The notes beneath the pieces are model-generated. The model had not been told where the DNA came from. It was given only the letters and a program-made list of their open reading frames with translations, and did not search any database. This document shows, one piece after another, positions 1-10,195 of a stretch of 42,943 bases of DNA. The stretch is from NCBI GenBank assembly GCA_025360865.1, contig JANYBG010000150.1:1-42943 (forward strand), in the 5' to 3' direction. This stretch comes from Pseudomonadota bacterium. GTDB lineage: Bacteria; Pseudomonadota; Gammaproteobacteria; Steroidobacterales; Steroidobacteraceae. Made by a program: the position numbers and the translations under genes. Positions within the stretch are counted from its first letter, which is position 1, and every line of letters starts with the position of its first letter.

Positions 1-1
1 C

Positions 2-232
2 GGCGACTGCTACCTGTACGGGATGCTGGCGTCGGGGCATTGCGATCTTGTCCTCGAGGTGCAGCTTAAGCCCCACGACTTCATGGCGATCGTGCCGGTG
101 ATCGAGGGCGCGGGCGGCAGGATCAGCGACTGGCGGGGGAATCCTCTGTCCTTCGCCTCCGATGGCCGCGTCGTGGCCGCCGCGACCGAGGAACTGTGGC
201 GGCAGGCCCTTGCGGAGTTGCGCGCCGCCTGA
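2..232 (+). CDS. Inositol monophosphatase family protein (histidinol-phosphatase-like), C-terminal fragment
   Basis: The reading frame is open from the left edge and ends with TGA at 230-232, so only about the last 76 residues are present. The residues GDCYLYGMLASG and KPHDFMAIVPVIEGAGG, followed by DWRGNPL, match the C-terminal half of the Mg-dependent inositol-monophosphatase superfamily, closest in feel to HisN-type histidinol phosphatases. The Asp of PHD corresponds to the metal/substrate Asp of the usual WDxAAG motif, with His replacing Trp, as in many histidinol-phosphatase-like members. These enzymes hydrolyse phosphomonoesters. The gene converges on the minus-strand iron alcohol dehydrogenase with only 3 bases between the stop codons, so the two share no promoter. 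The true substrate cannot be told from this fragment. Confidence 0.75.
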   Translation, partial: GDCYLYGMLASGHCDLVLEVQLKPHDFMAIVPVIEGAGGRISDWRGNPLSFASDGRVVAAATEELWRQALAELRAA

Positions 233-235
233 GCC

Positions 236-1402
236 TCAGCCGGCCAGACTCAGGTCACCCTTGACCGCGGAGCGGAAGATGCGCGCGTACGTCGCCGCGT
301 CCGTCGGTAGCGGGTTGCCGCCCGCGGACGGATCGAGCGAGGCCTCGTGCCCGATGATTTCCGGGTTGGTCAGCGGCACGCCTATCTCGGCGAGCGAGTG
401 GGGAATCTCGAGGCTCGCGCGGAACTCCAGCACCCAGTCGAAGACAGCCGTGAAGGGGTCGCCCTTCAGATCCAGCGTCCGCGCCACGAGCGCCAGCCGC
501 GACTCGATGGCGGGGCGATTGTGGACGATGACGTACGGCAGGATCACCGCGTTGGTGAGGCCGTGGTGCGTGTTGAAGTAAGCCCCCACCGGGTGGGCGA
601 TCGCGTGCACGCCGCCCAGTCCCTTCTGGAAGGCGGTGGCTCCCATGCTCGCCGCGGCCAGCATGCGCGAGCGCGCCTCGATGTCCGTGCCGTTCGCGCA
701 CGCGCGCGGCAGGTACGTCTGGATCAGGCGCATGCCCTCGAGCGCGATGCCATCAGCCAGCGGATGGAAGCCCGGAGCGCAGAAGGCCTCGAAGCAGTGC
801 ACGAAGGCATCCAGGCCGGTGGCCGCAGTGATCTTGGCCGGCAGGCCGACGGTTAGTTCAGGGTCGCTGATCACGACTCCGGGCATCATCTGCGGATGAA
901 AGATGATCTTCTTCTGATGTGTGGCCTCATTGATCACGACCCCCGCGCGCCCGACCTCGGAACCGGTGCCCGCCGTGGTCGGCACCGCGACGATGGGCGC
1001 GATGCCTGTCTTGTCGGCACGCGTCCACCAGTCACCGACGTCCTCGAAATCCCACAGCGGACGGGTCTGGCCAGACATGAACGCGATGACCTTGCCGGCA
1101 TCCAGCGCGGAACCGCCACCGAAGGCGATGACCCCGTCGTGCCCCCCCTTGCGATAGACCGCGAGGCCTTCCTCGATGTTGGCGGCGACCGGATTGCCCC
1201 TAACATTCGCGAACACGGCGGTGCCGGGAACCAGCGCGCAGGCCGCCGTCACCATCGGCGCGTCACGCAGGCCCTCATCGGTGACCAGCAGGGGCCTGGT
1301 GATTCCCAGGCGGGCACACGCGGCCGGCAGCTCGGCGATGCGTCCCGGGCCTGCCCAGACGGTGGTGGGGTAGTTCCAGTTGCCCTTGAGTGGTTCGCTC
1401 AC
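236..1402 (-). CDS. Iron-containing alcohol dehydrogenase (group III Fe-ADH)
   Basis: 388 residues. The start is a GTG at 1402-1400 overlapping the upstream aldehyde dehydrogenase stop as GTGA; the longer open frame back to 1600 lies inside that gene and is rejected. The dinucleotide-binding motif GGGSALDAGK sits near residue 95, PTTAGTGSE near 140, and the four metal ligands read as Asp198, His202, His266 and His280, with the spacing seen in FucO-type enzymes. Family members interconvert alcohols and aldehydes with NAD(P). As last gene of the run phnW-phnA-phnY-transporter-ligase-ALDH-ADH it may oxidise a gamma-glutamylated amino alcohol to the aldehyde used by the next enzyme. Alternatively it may link 2-hydroxyethylphosphonate to phosphonoacetaldehyde, a reaction known for Fe-ADHs in phosphonate biosynthesis. 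The substrate is inferred only. Confidence 0.9.
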   Translation of the reverse strand: MSEPLKGNWNYPTTVWAGPGRIAELPAACARLGITRPLLVTDEGLRDAPMVTAACALVPGTAVFANVRGNPVAANIEEGLAVYRKGGHDGVIAFGGGSALDAGKVIAFMSGQTRPLWDFEDVGDWWTRADKTGIAPIVAVPTTAGTGSEVGRAGVVINEATHQKKIIFHPQMMPGVVISDPELTVGLPAKITAATGLDAFVHCFEAFCAPGFHPLADGIALEGMRLIQTYLPRACANGTDIEARSRMLAAASMGATAFQKGLGGVHAIAHPVGAYFNTHHGLTNAVILPYVIVHNRPAIESRLALVARTLDLKGDPFTAVFDWVLEFRASLEIPHSLAEIGVPLTNPEIIGHEASLDPSAGGNPLPTDAATYARIFRSAVKGDLSLAG

Positions 1403-2784
1403 GTGGTTACCCGCAGGTGGAATGATTTTGGCCGGGTTAGGTGCTCGTAGCCCACGACCGAAAGGGTGCAGCCACGCCCGGAGTCCTTTATCCCGACCCA
1501 GGCGAGCGCCGGATCGAGGTAGTCGCAGCGGTTCATGAACCAGGTGCCGGTGTGCACCTGGGAACCCAGTGTTTCCGCGGCGCGCGCATCTGCTGTCCAC
1601 ACCGCGGCGGTCAGCCCGAACGCGCTGTCGTTCATCTGCGCGACGGCCTCGGCATCCGAGTTGACCTTCATGACGCCCGCCACGGGTCCGAAGATCTCCT
1701 CGCGCATCACCGTGGATCCGGCGGGCGCATCCAGCAACAGCTGGGGGGCGAGATAAGGTGTCCCGGCCTGGCTGAGCGCGAAGGCACGCTCGTCGATCAC
1801 CGGGCGGGCGCCGGCGGCGATCGCGGCCTTCACCTGCGCGCGCACGCTCTCCGCGGCCGCGGCGCGGACCAGGGGGCCTAGGGTCGTTTCCGGGTCGCGC
1901 GGGTCGGCCAGCCGGTATTGCTGGATCAGTTCAACGCAGCCGCGGGTGAAGCGATCGTGGATGCTCTCATGAACGTAGATGCGCTGTAGCCCGCAACAGG
2001 ACTGCCCGGAGTTGAAGTACGCGCCATCGACGATGTTCTCGACCGCGTGCGCCACATCGGCGTCGTGGCGGACGTATACAGGATCGCAACCGCCAAGTTC
2101 GAGGCCCACGCCGATGAAGCGCGCGGCGGCCGCCCGCTGCACGGCATGCCCTCCCGCGACCGAACCGGTGAAGGCGACGAAGTCCACTCGCGGATCGCCA
2201 ATCACGCGGGCGGTGTCCTCGTGGCGCAGGTGCAGCACTTGGAATACGCCCGCCGGCAGGCCGGCCGCGTTGAAGCAGTCCGCGAACACCTCGGCGCATA
2301 AGGGTGTCTGGGCTGAATGCTTGAGGATCACCGCGTTACCCGCCATCAGCGCCGGGACCACGCTGTTGACGGCGATCAGGTACGGGTAGTTCCACGCGGC
2401 GACCGTGAACACCACCCCCAGTGGCTCCCGGCGGATGAAGCGGCGGAAGCCCTCCTTGTGGCCTGGATCGACGTCGGCCAGCGCGCCGGCGGCGGCGGCG
2501 ATCATGTACCGCGCCCGCTCAAGCGTGCCGCGTACCTCACTCGGAGCGAAGCGAATCGGCCGTCCGATCTGCCAAGTGAGGCCGGTGGCGATGTCCACGC
2601 CGCGGCGCTCGAACTCGACGCAGAACCGCTGCATGATCGCGGCGCGCTCGGCGAGGGGGACCTCGCGCCAGCGCGCCTGCGCCGCGGGGGCCGCGGCGAG
2701 TGCCTGCTCGATCCGCGCCGGCGTCGCCGCGCTGCGCTCGGCGTAAACGCTGCCGTCAACGGGGGAGATGGACTTGATACTCAT
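1399..2784 (-). CDS. NAD(P)-dependent aldehyde dehydrogenase
   Basis: 461 residues from ATG 2784-2782, which overlaps the stop of the upstream glutamine-synthetase-like gene as ATGA; the open frame to 2850 is rejected because it runs into that gene. The general-base Glu229 is in LELGGCDP and the catalytic Cys263 in NSGQSCCG, with the oxyanion Asn in AAWNYPY and the EEIFGP motif near the C-terminus, so all core ALDH residues are present. The downstream neighbour is an iron alcohol dehydrogenase joined by a GTGA overlap. An alcohol dehydrogenase plus ALDH pair behind a glutamate-amine ligase suggests oxidation of a gamma-glutamyl amino aldehyde to the acid. It is a different subfamily from the phosphonoacetaldehyde dehydrogenase at 5605-7053, so the operon encodes two distinct ALDHs. 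Confidence 0.92.
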   Translation of the reverse strand: MSIKSISPVDGSVYAERSAATPARIEQALAAAPAAQARWREVPLAERAAIMQRFCVEFERRGVDIATGLTWQIGRPIRFAPSEVRGTLERARYMIAAAAGALADVDPGHKEGFRRFIRREPLGVVFTVAAWNYPYLIAVNSVVPALMAGNAVILKHSAQTPLCAEVFADCFNAAGLPAGVFQVLHLRHEDTARVIGDPRVDFVAFTGSVAGGHAVQRAAAARFIGVGLELGGCDPVYVRHDADVAHAVENIVDGAYFNSGQSCCGLQRIYVHESIHDRFTRGCVELIQQYRLADPRDPETTLGPLVRAAAAESVRAQVKAAIAAGARPVIDERAFALSQAGTPYLAPQLLLDAPAGSTVMREEIFGPVAGVMKVNSDAEAVAQMNDSAFGLTAAVWTADARAAETLGSQVHTGTWFMNRCDYLDPALAWVGIKDSGRGCTLSVVGYEHLTRPKSFHLRVTT

Positions 2785-4148
2785 ATGATCTCGAAGTAGC
2801 GGGCGAGTTCCCAGTCGGTCACGGCGCGCTGGAACTGGCGCTCTTCCCATTCCCGGCTGGCGGCGTAGTGCGACACGAATGGCGCCCCGAAGAGCTGTTG
2901 TGCCGCCTTGGAGCGCGCTAGGCGGCCAGCCGCCTCGTTGAGTGTGCGTGGCAACTGGCGCTTCGCCGGGAGCTTGCGGTCGTACGCGTTGCCGCTGATC
3001 GGCTCATCCGGCTCGATGCGATGCTCGATGCCCCACAGACCGGAACCGATCGCCACCGCGATGGCAAGATAGGGGTTGATGTCGGCGGCGGCGATCCGGT
3101 ACTCCACGCGCTGTGCCTTGGGACCTCCCTGGATGACGCGCAGCGCGCAAGTGCGGTTCTCCACGCCCCAGGTCGCGCTCGTCGGTGCCCAGAAGCCAGG
3201 CACCAGGCGCGAGTAGCTATTGACCGTGGAAGCCACCATCGCCAGCAGCTCCGGCATCAGTGCCTGCTGTCCGCCGACGAACCAGCGCATCTCCTGCGAC
3301 ATCGTGTGCGGCGAGGCGGCATCGTAGAACGCGGAAGTTCCGTCCTTGCGCGCCATGGAAATATGCAGGTGACCGCTCTGTCCCGGCAGGCTCTGCGACC
3401 ACTTGGCCATGAAGGTCGCCATCAGACCGCGGCGCTGCGCGAGCACCTTGGTGAAGGTCTTGAAGAGGGCGGCGCGATCGGCCGCCTCCAGGGCCTCGGT
3501 GTAACGCAGGGCCGCCTCGAGGACACCCGGGCCGGTCTCGGTATGCAGCCCCTCGATCGGCATGCGCATCGCCTCCGAGAGCCGCAGCAGTTCCTCGTAC
3601 AGCTCTGTGTGCACCGCGCTGCGCAGCATCGAGTAGCCAAAGTATCCCGGGGTGAGGTTCTTCAGGTTCTGGTAGTTCTTCTCGCGCACACTCGCCGGAG
3701 TCTCGTCGAAGACGAAAAACTCGAATTCCGCCGCGGCGCTCGCGCCGTAGCCCATCGCTGCGGCGCGCCGCAGCACGCGCCGCAGTGTCGCGCGGGGACA
3801 TACCTGCTCGGCGTTGCCGGCGAACTCACCGAGGAACAGGAGCATGTCGCCCTCGAGTGGGAGGGCGCGACAGGTCTCGGGCAGGAGCCGAACTGGTGCG
3901 TCCGGGAAGGCGGTATGCCAGCCGGTGAAGCTGATGTTGTCGTACTGCTGATCGTTTGAATCCCAGCCCAGCACGACGTCGCAGAAACCCATCCCACTGT
4001 CCAGCGCCGAGAAGAACTTCGCGCGATCGATGTACTTGCCGCGCAGAATCCCGTCGTTGTCGAAGACACCGACCTTCACGTGCGTGAGCCCGCGTTCCTC
4101 GACGATCGCCCGGGCCTGTGCGGCGGTCCGCACCTCGTCTGGTTGCAT
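2781..4148 (-). CDS. Glutamine-synthetase-family ligase, probably glutamate-amine (gamma-glutamyl) ligase
   Basis: 455 residues, ATG at 4148 with AAGGAA seven bases upstream. The GS fold is recognisable: AEFEFFVFDET near residue 140, HTETGPGVLEAAL near 200, GQSGHLHIS near 257 and ENRTCALRV near 327, which carry metal, ATP and glutamate ligands. The DGSS loop of true GSI (the ammonium-side Asp50 region) is replaced by GMGFCDVVLGWDSND, and no adenylylation-site NLYDLP motif is seen. That pattern fits PuuA/IpuC-type enzymes, which join glutamate to an amine other than ammonia using ATP. It starts the second part of the phosphonate-linked gene run and is translationally coupled (ATGA) to an ALDH. 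The amine could be ethanolamine, another amino alcohol, or an aminophosphonate; the sequence alone does not decide. Confidence 0.85.
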   Translation of the reverse strand: MQPDEVRTAAQARAIVEERGLTHVKVGVFDNDGILRGKYIDRAKFFSALDSGMGFCDVVLGWDSNDQQYDNISFTGWHTAFPDAPVRLLPETCRALPLEGDMLLFLGEFAGNAEQVCPRATLRRVLRRAAAMGYGASAAAEFEFFVFDETPASVREKNYQNLKNLTPGYFGYSMLRSAVHTELYEELLRLSEAMRMPIEGLHTETGPGVLEAALRYTEALEAADRAALFKTFTKVLAQRRGLMATFMAKWSQSLPGQSGHLHISMARKDGTSAFYDAASPHTMSQEMRWFVGGQQALMPELLAMVASTVNSYSRLVPGFWAPTSATWGVENRTCALRVIQGGPKAQRVEYRIAAADINPYLAIAVAIGSGLWGIEHRIEPDEPISGNAYDRKLPAKRQLPRTLNEAAGRLARSKAAQQLFGAPFVSHYAASREWEERQFQRAVTDWELARYFEII

Positions 4149-4291
4149 GGGGCAGTTCCTTGGATCAGCTAGTGGTGCGCCGCCGACCAGGTTCCTGGCT
4201 TCCCGCGGTGGCGCTGAGCGCGGGTCATACGCGCGAGGGCGCGATGATTACCCGTTGGCGCTACCTTGGCAAGGCGGCGGCGAGGCGGGTC

Positions 4292-5604
4292 TCACGCGCG
4301 TGGCGCGGCTTGCGCGCTGAGCCTGTGGAGGAAGGCGGCGCCCGCGGCGCCCGCGGCGCTCACGATCGCGAGGGTCACGAACACTCCGCCCCAGCCGAAG
4401 GCCACGGATATCTGCGCCATGGTCCAGCCGGCGAGCGCGCCCCCCAGGTACCCGGTGCCGTCGATGAGGCCGGAGGCGGCGGCGCCCGCCTGCTTGCCAC
4501 CGAAGTCCAGGGCGAAGGCGCCGGGCAGGAACGAGTAGGGACCCAGCAGGCAGAAGGCGACCAGCCCGATCACCAGCATGACCCCGGCCGCGGCGGGCGG
4601 CAGCGCGTAGAGGATGAGCAGCGCGGCCGCAGTCGCCGCCAGCCCGGCGACCAGCAGCAGCGTGCGCGTGTTCGGACCCAGCCGATCGCTCGCCCAGCCG
4701 CACAACACGACAGATACCGCCCCGACGCTCGGGAAGATGGCCGACATGCCAGCCGCGTGGCTGACCGTGAAGCCGTGAAAGTCGTGCAGGTAGGCCGGCG
4801 TCCAGGTGCCGAAGGTCTCGCGCACCATGGTGGCGGCGAAGTTGAGCAGGCATACGATGAGGAAGGCGCGGCTGCGCAACAGCGGCAGCACGAGGGTGAG
4901 GTAGCCGGTGGGTTTGGACTCCCCGGTGCTGAACACATTGCGTGGATTCGCCACCGCCTCCGCGAAGCCCTCCGCGACGCACGACTCGCGCAGCAGCAGC
5001 AGGTTGGCCAGAAACATGATACCAGCCACGCCCGCGCCGAACACGAAGAGTCCGCGCCAGCCCACGCCGAGCTCCAGCAGGATCCCCATGCTGCCGCGCG
5101 CGGCGGCATCGCCTAGCATGTAGCTGCAGGTCAGGATGGCCGCGATCGTGCCGTAGCGCGAATAGTGAAACCACTTGGATGAGACCTTGATCAGGGCGGA
5201 CCAGCCGATCGACTGCGTCACGCGGTTGCCGATCCACGCCATGGTGAACAGCGGCAGCGCGGATCCGGAAGCGAACAGCAGCGTGAAGAGCGCGGCGCCC
5301 CCGGTGGCGATGAGCAGGTTGCGCTTGCCGCCCCAGTAGTCCCCGAGCCCGGTCAGGAACACCTTGCCGAACGCGTAGGCCAGCACGCCCCATGAGGACA
5401 TGAGCCCGATGCTGACGATGGAATGGCCGTGGCTGACGCCACGCCGGGCGAGCTCGTCGACGATCAGCGGTGTCGCCACCGAGAGGTTGGAGCGACAGAA
5501 GTAGCAGGAGGCGTAGCCGAGGAAGAGCAGCACCAGCGTGCGGCACTGGGCGACGCGCAGCGCGCGTGTCGCCGGCGCATCGGGGGAGGCCGGGCCCGTC
5601 CCCG

Positions 5605-5617
<13 letters not shown>
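4292..5617 (-). CDS. MFS transporter, OPA (GlpT/UhpT-like) family, probable organophosphonate importer
   Basis: 441 residues, about 12 hydrophobic segments. The start is GTG at 5617-5615, overlapping the end of phnY by 13 bases. The N-terminal signature [17 protein letters not shown] matches the GlpT/UhpT motif in which the Arg contacts the phosphate group of the substrate. OPA proteins exchange organic phosphate esters for inorganic phosphate. Placed directly behind phnW-phnA-phnY, this protein is a good candidate to import AEP, phosphonoacetate or a related phosphonate, perhaps exporting the phosphate released by PhnA. No ABC phosphonate importer (PhnCDE or AepXVW type) is seen in the window. 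Single MFS transporters for AEP have been reported, which makes this reasonable; substrate and direction remain inference. Confidence 0.85.
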
Positions 5618-8344
<2,727 letters not shown>

Positions 8345-8365
8345 TCATCCGCCGCCCCCTGAGGC

Positions 8366-9469
8366 TCAGGTGCTCGCGCGTAGCTGCGCGAGCACGGCGC
8401 CGACCGCCTCGAGGACGCCGGCCATGCCTTTCTCGCCCAGCTGCCCCATGCAGCCTACCCGGAAGGTATCTGCGGCGGTGAGCTTGCCCGGGTAAAGGAT
8501 GTAGCCGCGCGCCTTGACCGCGTCGTAGAAACTGTTGAACTGGTAGCGCGGGTGCTCGGGTGCGTGGAAGGTGACGATGATCGGCGCCTGGATCGCCGCG
8601 GGGAGGAAGCACCGCAGTCCGAGACGCCGCATGCCCTCCAGCAGCGTGCGGCAGTTGGCCGCGTAGCGAGCGCCACGCGCGGCGACGCCGCCTTCCTCCA
8701 GGAATTGCGCGATCGCCGCATCGAAGGCGGCGACGACATGCGTCGGCGGCGTGTACCGCCACTGCGCCGTCTTGCGCATGTAGACCCACTGGTCGTGAAG
8801 GTCCAGGGCGAGTGAATGGCAGTTACCTTCGCAGCGCTCGAGGGCCGCACGGCGGGCAATCACGAAGCTCATGCCCGGCGGCCCCTCCAAGCACTTGCCG
8901 GAGGCGGCGATCAGCGCGTCAAAGGGGGTCGTGCGCGCGTCAATCTCCAGCGCGCCAAAAGAACTCATCGCATCGATGATCAGTCCTCGGCCGTGGCGCG
9001 CCGCCGCCTGGGCGATCGCCTCGAGGGGGTTCAGGATCCCGGTGCTGGTCTCGCAATGAACCAGCGCGACATGGGTGATGGACGAATCCGCCGCGAGTGC
9101 CTGGTCGATATCCGTCGCGCTGACCGGCTGGTCCTCGGCGTAGTCGATCGTTGTGACCCGGCGGCCGAGCACGCGGCAGATACGCGTGATGCGCTGGCAG
9201 TAGGCGCCGTTTTGCGGGACCAGGACATGGCCGGCGCGCGGCACCAGCGTGCCAATCGCCGCTTCCACCCCGAAGGTGCCACTGCCCTGGAGCGGCACGC
9301 ACTCATGGGTGGCGGCGCCGTGGATGATATCGAGCAGGCGCGCGCGAACGCGGGCCGTGATGTTATTGAAGTCGACATCCCACGAGCCCCAGTCGCGCAG
9401 CATGCTCTGCTTGGTACGCAGGGATATGGTGAGTGGACCCGGGGTCAGCAGATACGGCTCGCTCGTCAT
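8366..9469 (-). CDS. phnW: 2-aminoethylphosphonate-pyruvate transaminase PhnW
   Basis: 367 residues, the usual PhnW length. This fold-type I PLP enzyme transfers the amino group of 2-aminoethylphosphonate to pyruvate, giving phosphonoacetaldehyde and alanine. It opens with YLLTPGPLT, the family start motif; [10 protein letters not shown] near residue 62 binds the cofactor phosphate, DAMSSFGA near 166 contains the PLP-contacting Asp, and Lys192 in [12 protein letters not shown] is the Schiff-base lysine. It is the first gene of the minus-strand run, preceded by a weak GAGCAGG ribosome site and a 196-base gap to the divergent gene at 9666, which presumably holds its promoter. No LysR-type regulator or C-P lyase genes lie alongside. 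Assignment is strong because phnA and phnY follow. Confidence 0.95.
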   Translation of the reverse strand: MTSEPYLLTPGPLTISLRTKQSMLRDWGSWDVDFNNITARVRARLLDIIHGAATHECVPLQGSGTFGVEAAIGTLVPRAGHVLVPQNGAYCQRITRICRVLGRRVTTIDYAEDQPVSATDIDQALAADSSITHVALVHCETSTGILNPLEAIAQAAARHGRGLIIDAMSSFGALEIDARTTPFDALIAASGKCLEGPPGMSFVIARRAALERCEGNCHSLALDLHDQWVYMRKTAQWRYTPPTHVVAAFDAAIAQFLEEGGVAARGARYAANCRTLLEGMRRLGLRCFLPAAIQAPIIVTFHAPEHPRYQFNSFYDAVKARGYILYPGKLTAADTFRVGCMGQLGEKGMAGVLEAVGAVLAQLRAST

Positions 9470-9665
9470 CGCAATGGCCTGCTCAATGAGTGGGTGGGGG
9501 CGGTGGCCGTGACTTTAACACCACCCGCGGTCCGCTCTGGCCGAGGCGCGACGCCATGCATCGCGACAGCCGGGCGCGGGTCTCCCGCCGGTTGCAGGGG
9601 ACCGGAAGAAGGTGCAATGTCGGCGTCGCACTCGACGAATGGTGCTGTTTCTCAAGGGGGACGCT
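9470..9665. promoter_or_regulatory. Divergent intergenic region between phnW and the NTF2-like gene
   Basis: This 196-base gap separates the minus-strand phnW run from the plus-strand NTF2-like/PQQ block, so it must hold promoters for both directions. I could not pick a convincing -35/-10 pair or a clear operator palindrome by eye. The ribosome site of the plus-strand gene, AAGGGGG, is at its right end. Regulation by phosphate (PhoB) or by the phosphonate substrate is possible but is not shown by a readable motif. Confidence 0.4.
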
Positions 9666-10121
9666 ATGAAAAGTACGTGGGCATATTCACTCCTCGGTCT
9701 CGCACTGATGCTCGGCGCCGCGGGCGCTCACGCGGCCGATGCCGCGGGTACGCCGCAGGCCGCGGTGGCGGCGCTGGAGCAGGCCTGGCAGAAGGCGCAG
9801 CAGACCAACAACTACGACGCGCTCGAGCCGGTCCTGGCCGATAACTTCGTCCAGACCTCCTCCGACGGGAAGGTCACGACCACCAAGGCGGCGGCCCTGA
9901 GCGATGCGAAGCTCACCAAGTGGACGAGCGTCGATTACAGCGACCTGAAGTTCAACGTGTACGGCGACACGGTGATCGCCAACGGCAGCTTTCGGGGCAA
10001 GGGCACCGATTCCACCGGGGCCGTGGTGGACGAGCGTTCGCACTTCACCGATACCTGGGTGAAGATCGACGGGAAATGGAAGTGTGTCGCCAGCCAGGAC
10101 ACCGTTTACAAGAAGAGATAG
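9666..10121 (+). CDS. Secreted NTF2-like (DUF4440/SnoaL-type) protein
   Basis: 151 residues from ATG 9666, with AAGGGGG just upstream; an in-frame ATG at 9612 is rejected because the signal peptide begins at 9666. The first 23 residues form a Sec signal ending AHA, followed by a cone-shaped NTF2-like domain: an N-terminal helix (AAVAALEQAWQKAQQTNN), DALEPVLADNFVQTSSDGK, and C-terminal strands ending FTDTWVKIDGKWKCVASQ. The last pattern is typical of DUF4440 proteins. Members include periplasmic ligand-binding proteins and enzymes with varied chemistry, so no reaction is assigned. It is divergent from phnW and upstream of the PQQ alcohol dehydrogenase on the same strand, separated by a hairpin. 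Periplasmic location would place it with the PQQ enzyme and cytochrome. Confidence 0.8.
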   Translation: MKSTWAYSLLGLALMLGAAGAHAADAAGTPQAAVAALEQAWQKAQQTNNYDALEPVLADNFVQTSSDGKVTTTKAAALSDAKLTKWTSVDYSDLKFNVYGDTVIANGSFRGKGTDSTGAVVDERSHFTDTWVKIDGKWKCVASQDTVYKKR

Positions 10122-10160
10122 GGGTCACAGGCGACCCTGGCGGTCCGCGGGACCGCCGGG
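10122..10160 (+). terminator. Tandem overlapping hairpins between NTF2-like gene and PQQ dehydrogenase
   Basis: Immediately after the stop codon, GGGTC (10122-10126) can pair with GACCC (10133-10137). Overlapping it, an 11-base stem (10136-10146 with 10150-10160, one G-U pair, loop GCG) forms a strong GC hairpin. There is no U-tract, so a classical intrinsic terminator is unlikely. The element could be a processing site, a partial terminator or an mRNA stabiliser. The two stems share bases 10136-10137 and so compete slightly. Confidence 0.45.
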
Positions 10161-10195
10161 TGTCGCGCTTCACGCGGATCAATACCTGAACCAGG

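Noticed and set aside
1403-1600. N-terminal extension of the iron alcohol dehydrogenase
   Set aside because: It lies inside the ALDH gene and has no family similarity; GTG 1402 forms a GTGA overlap.
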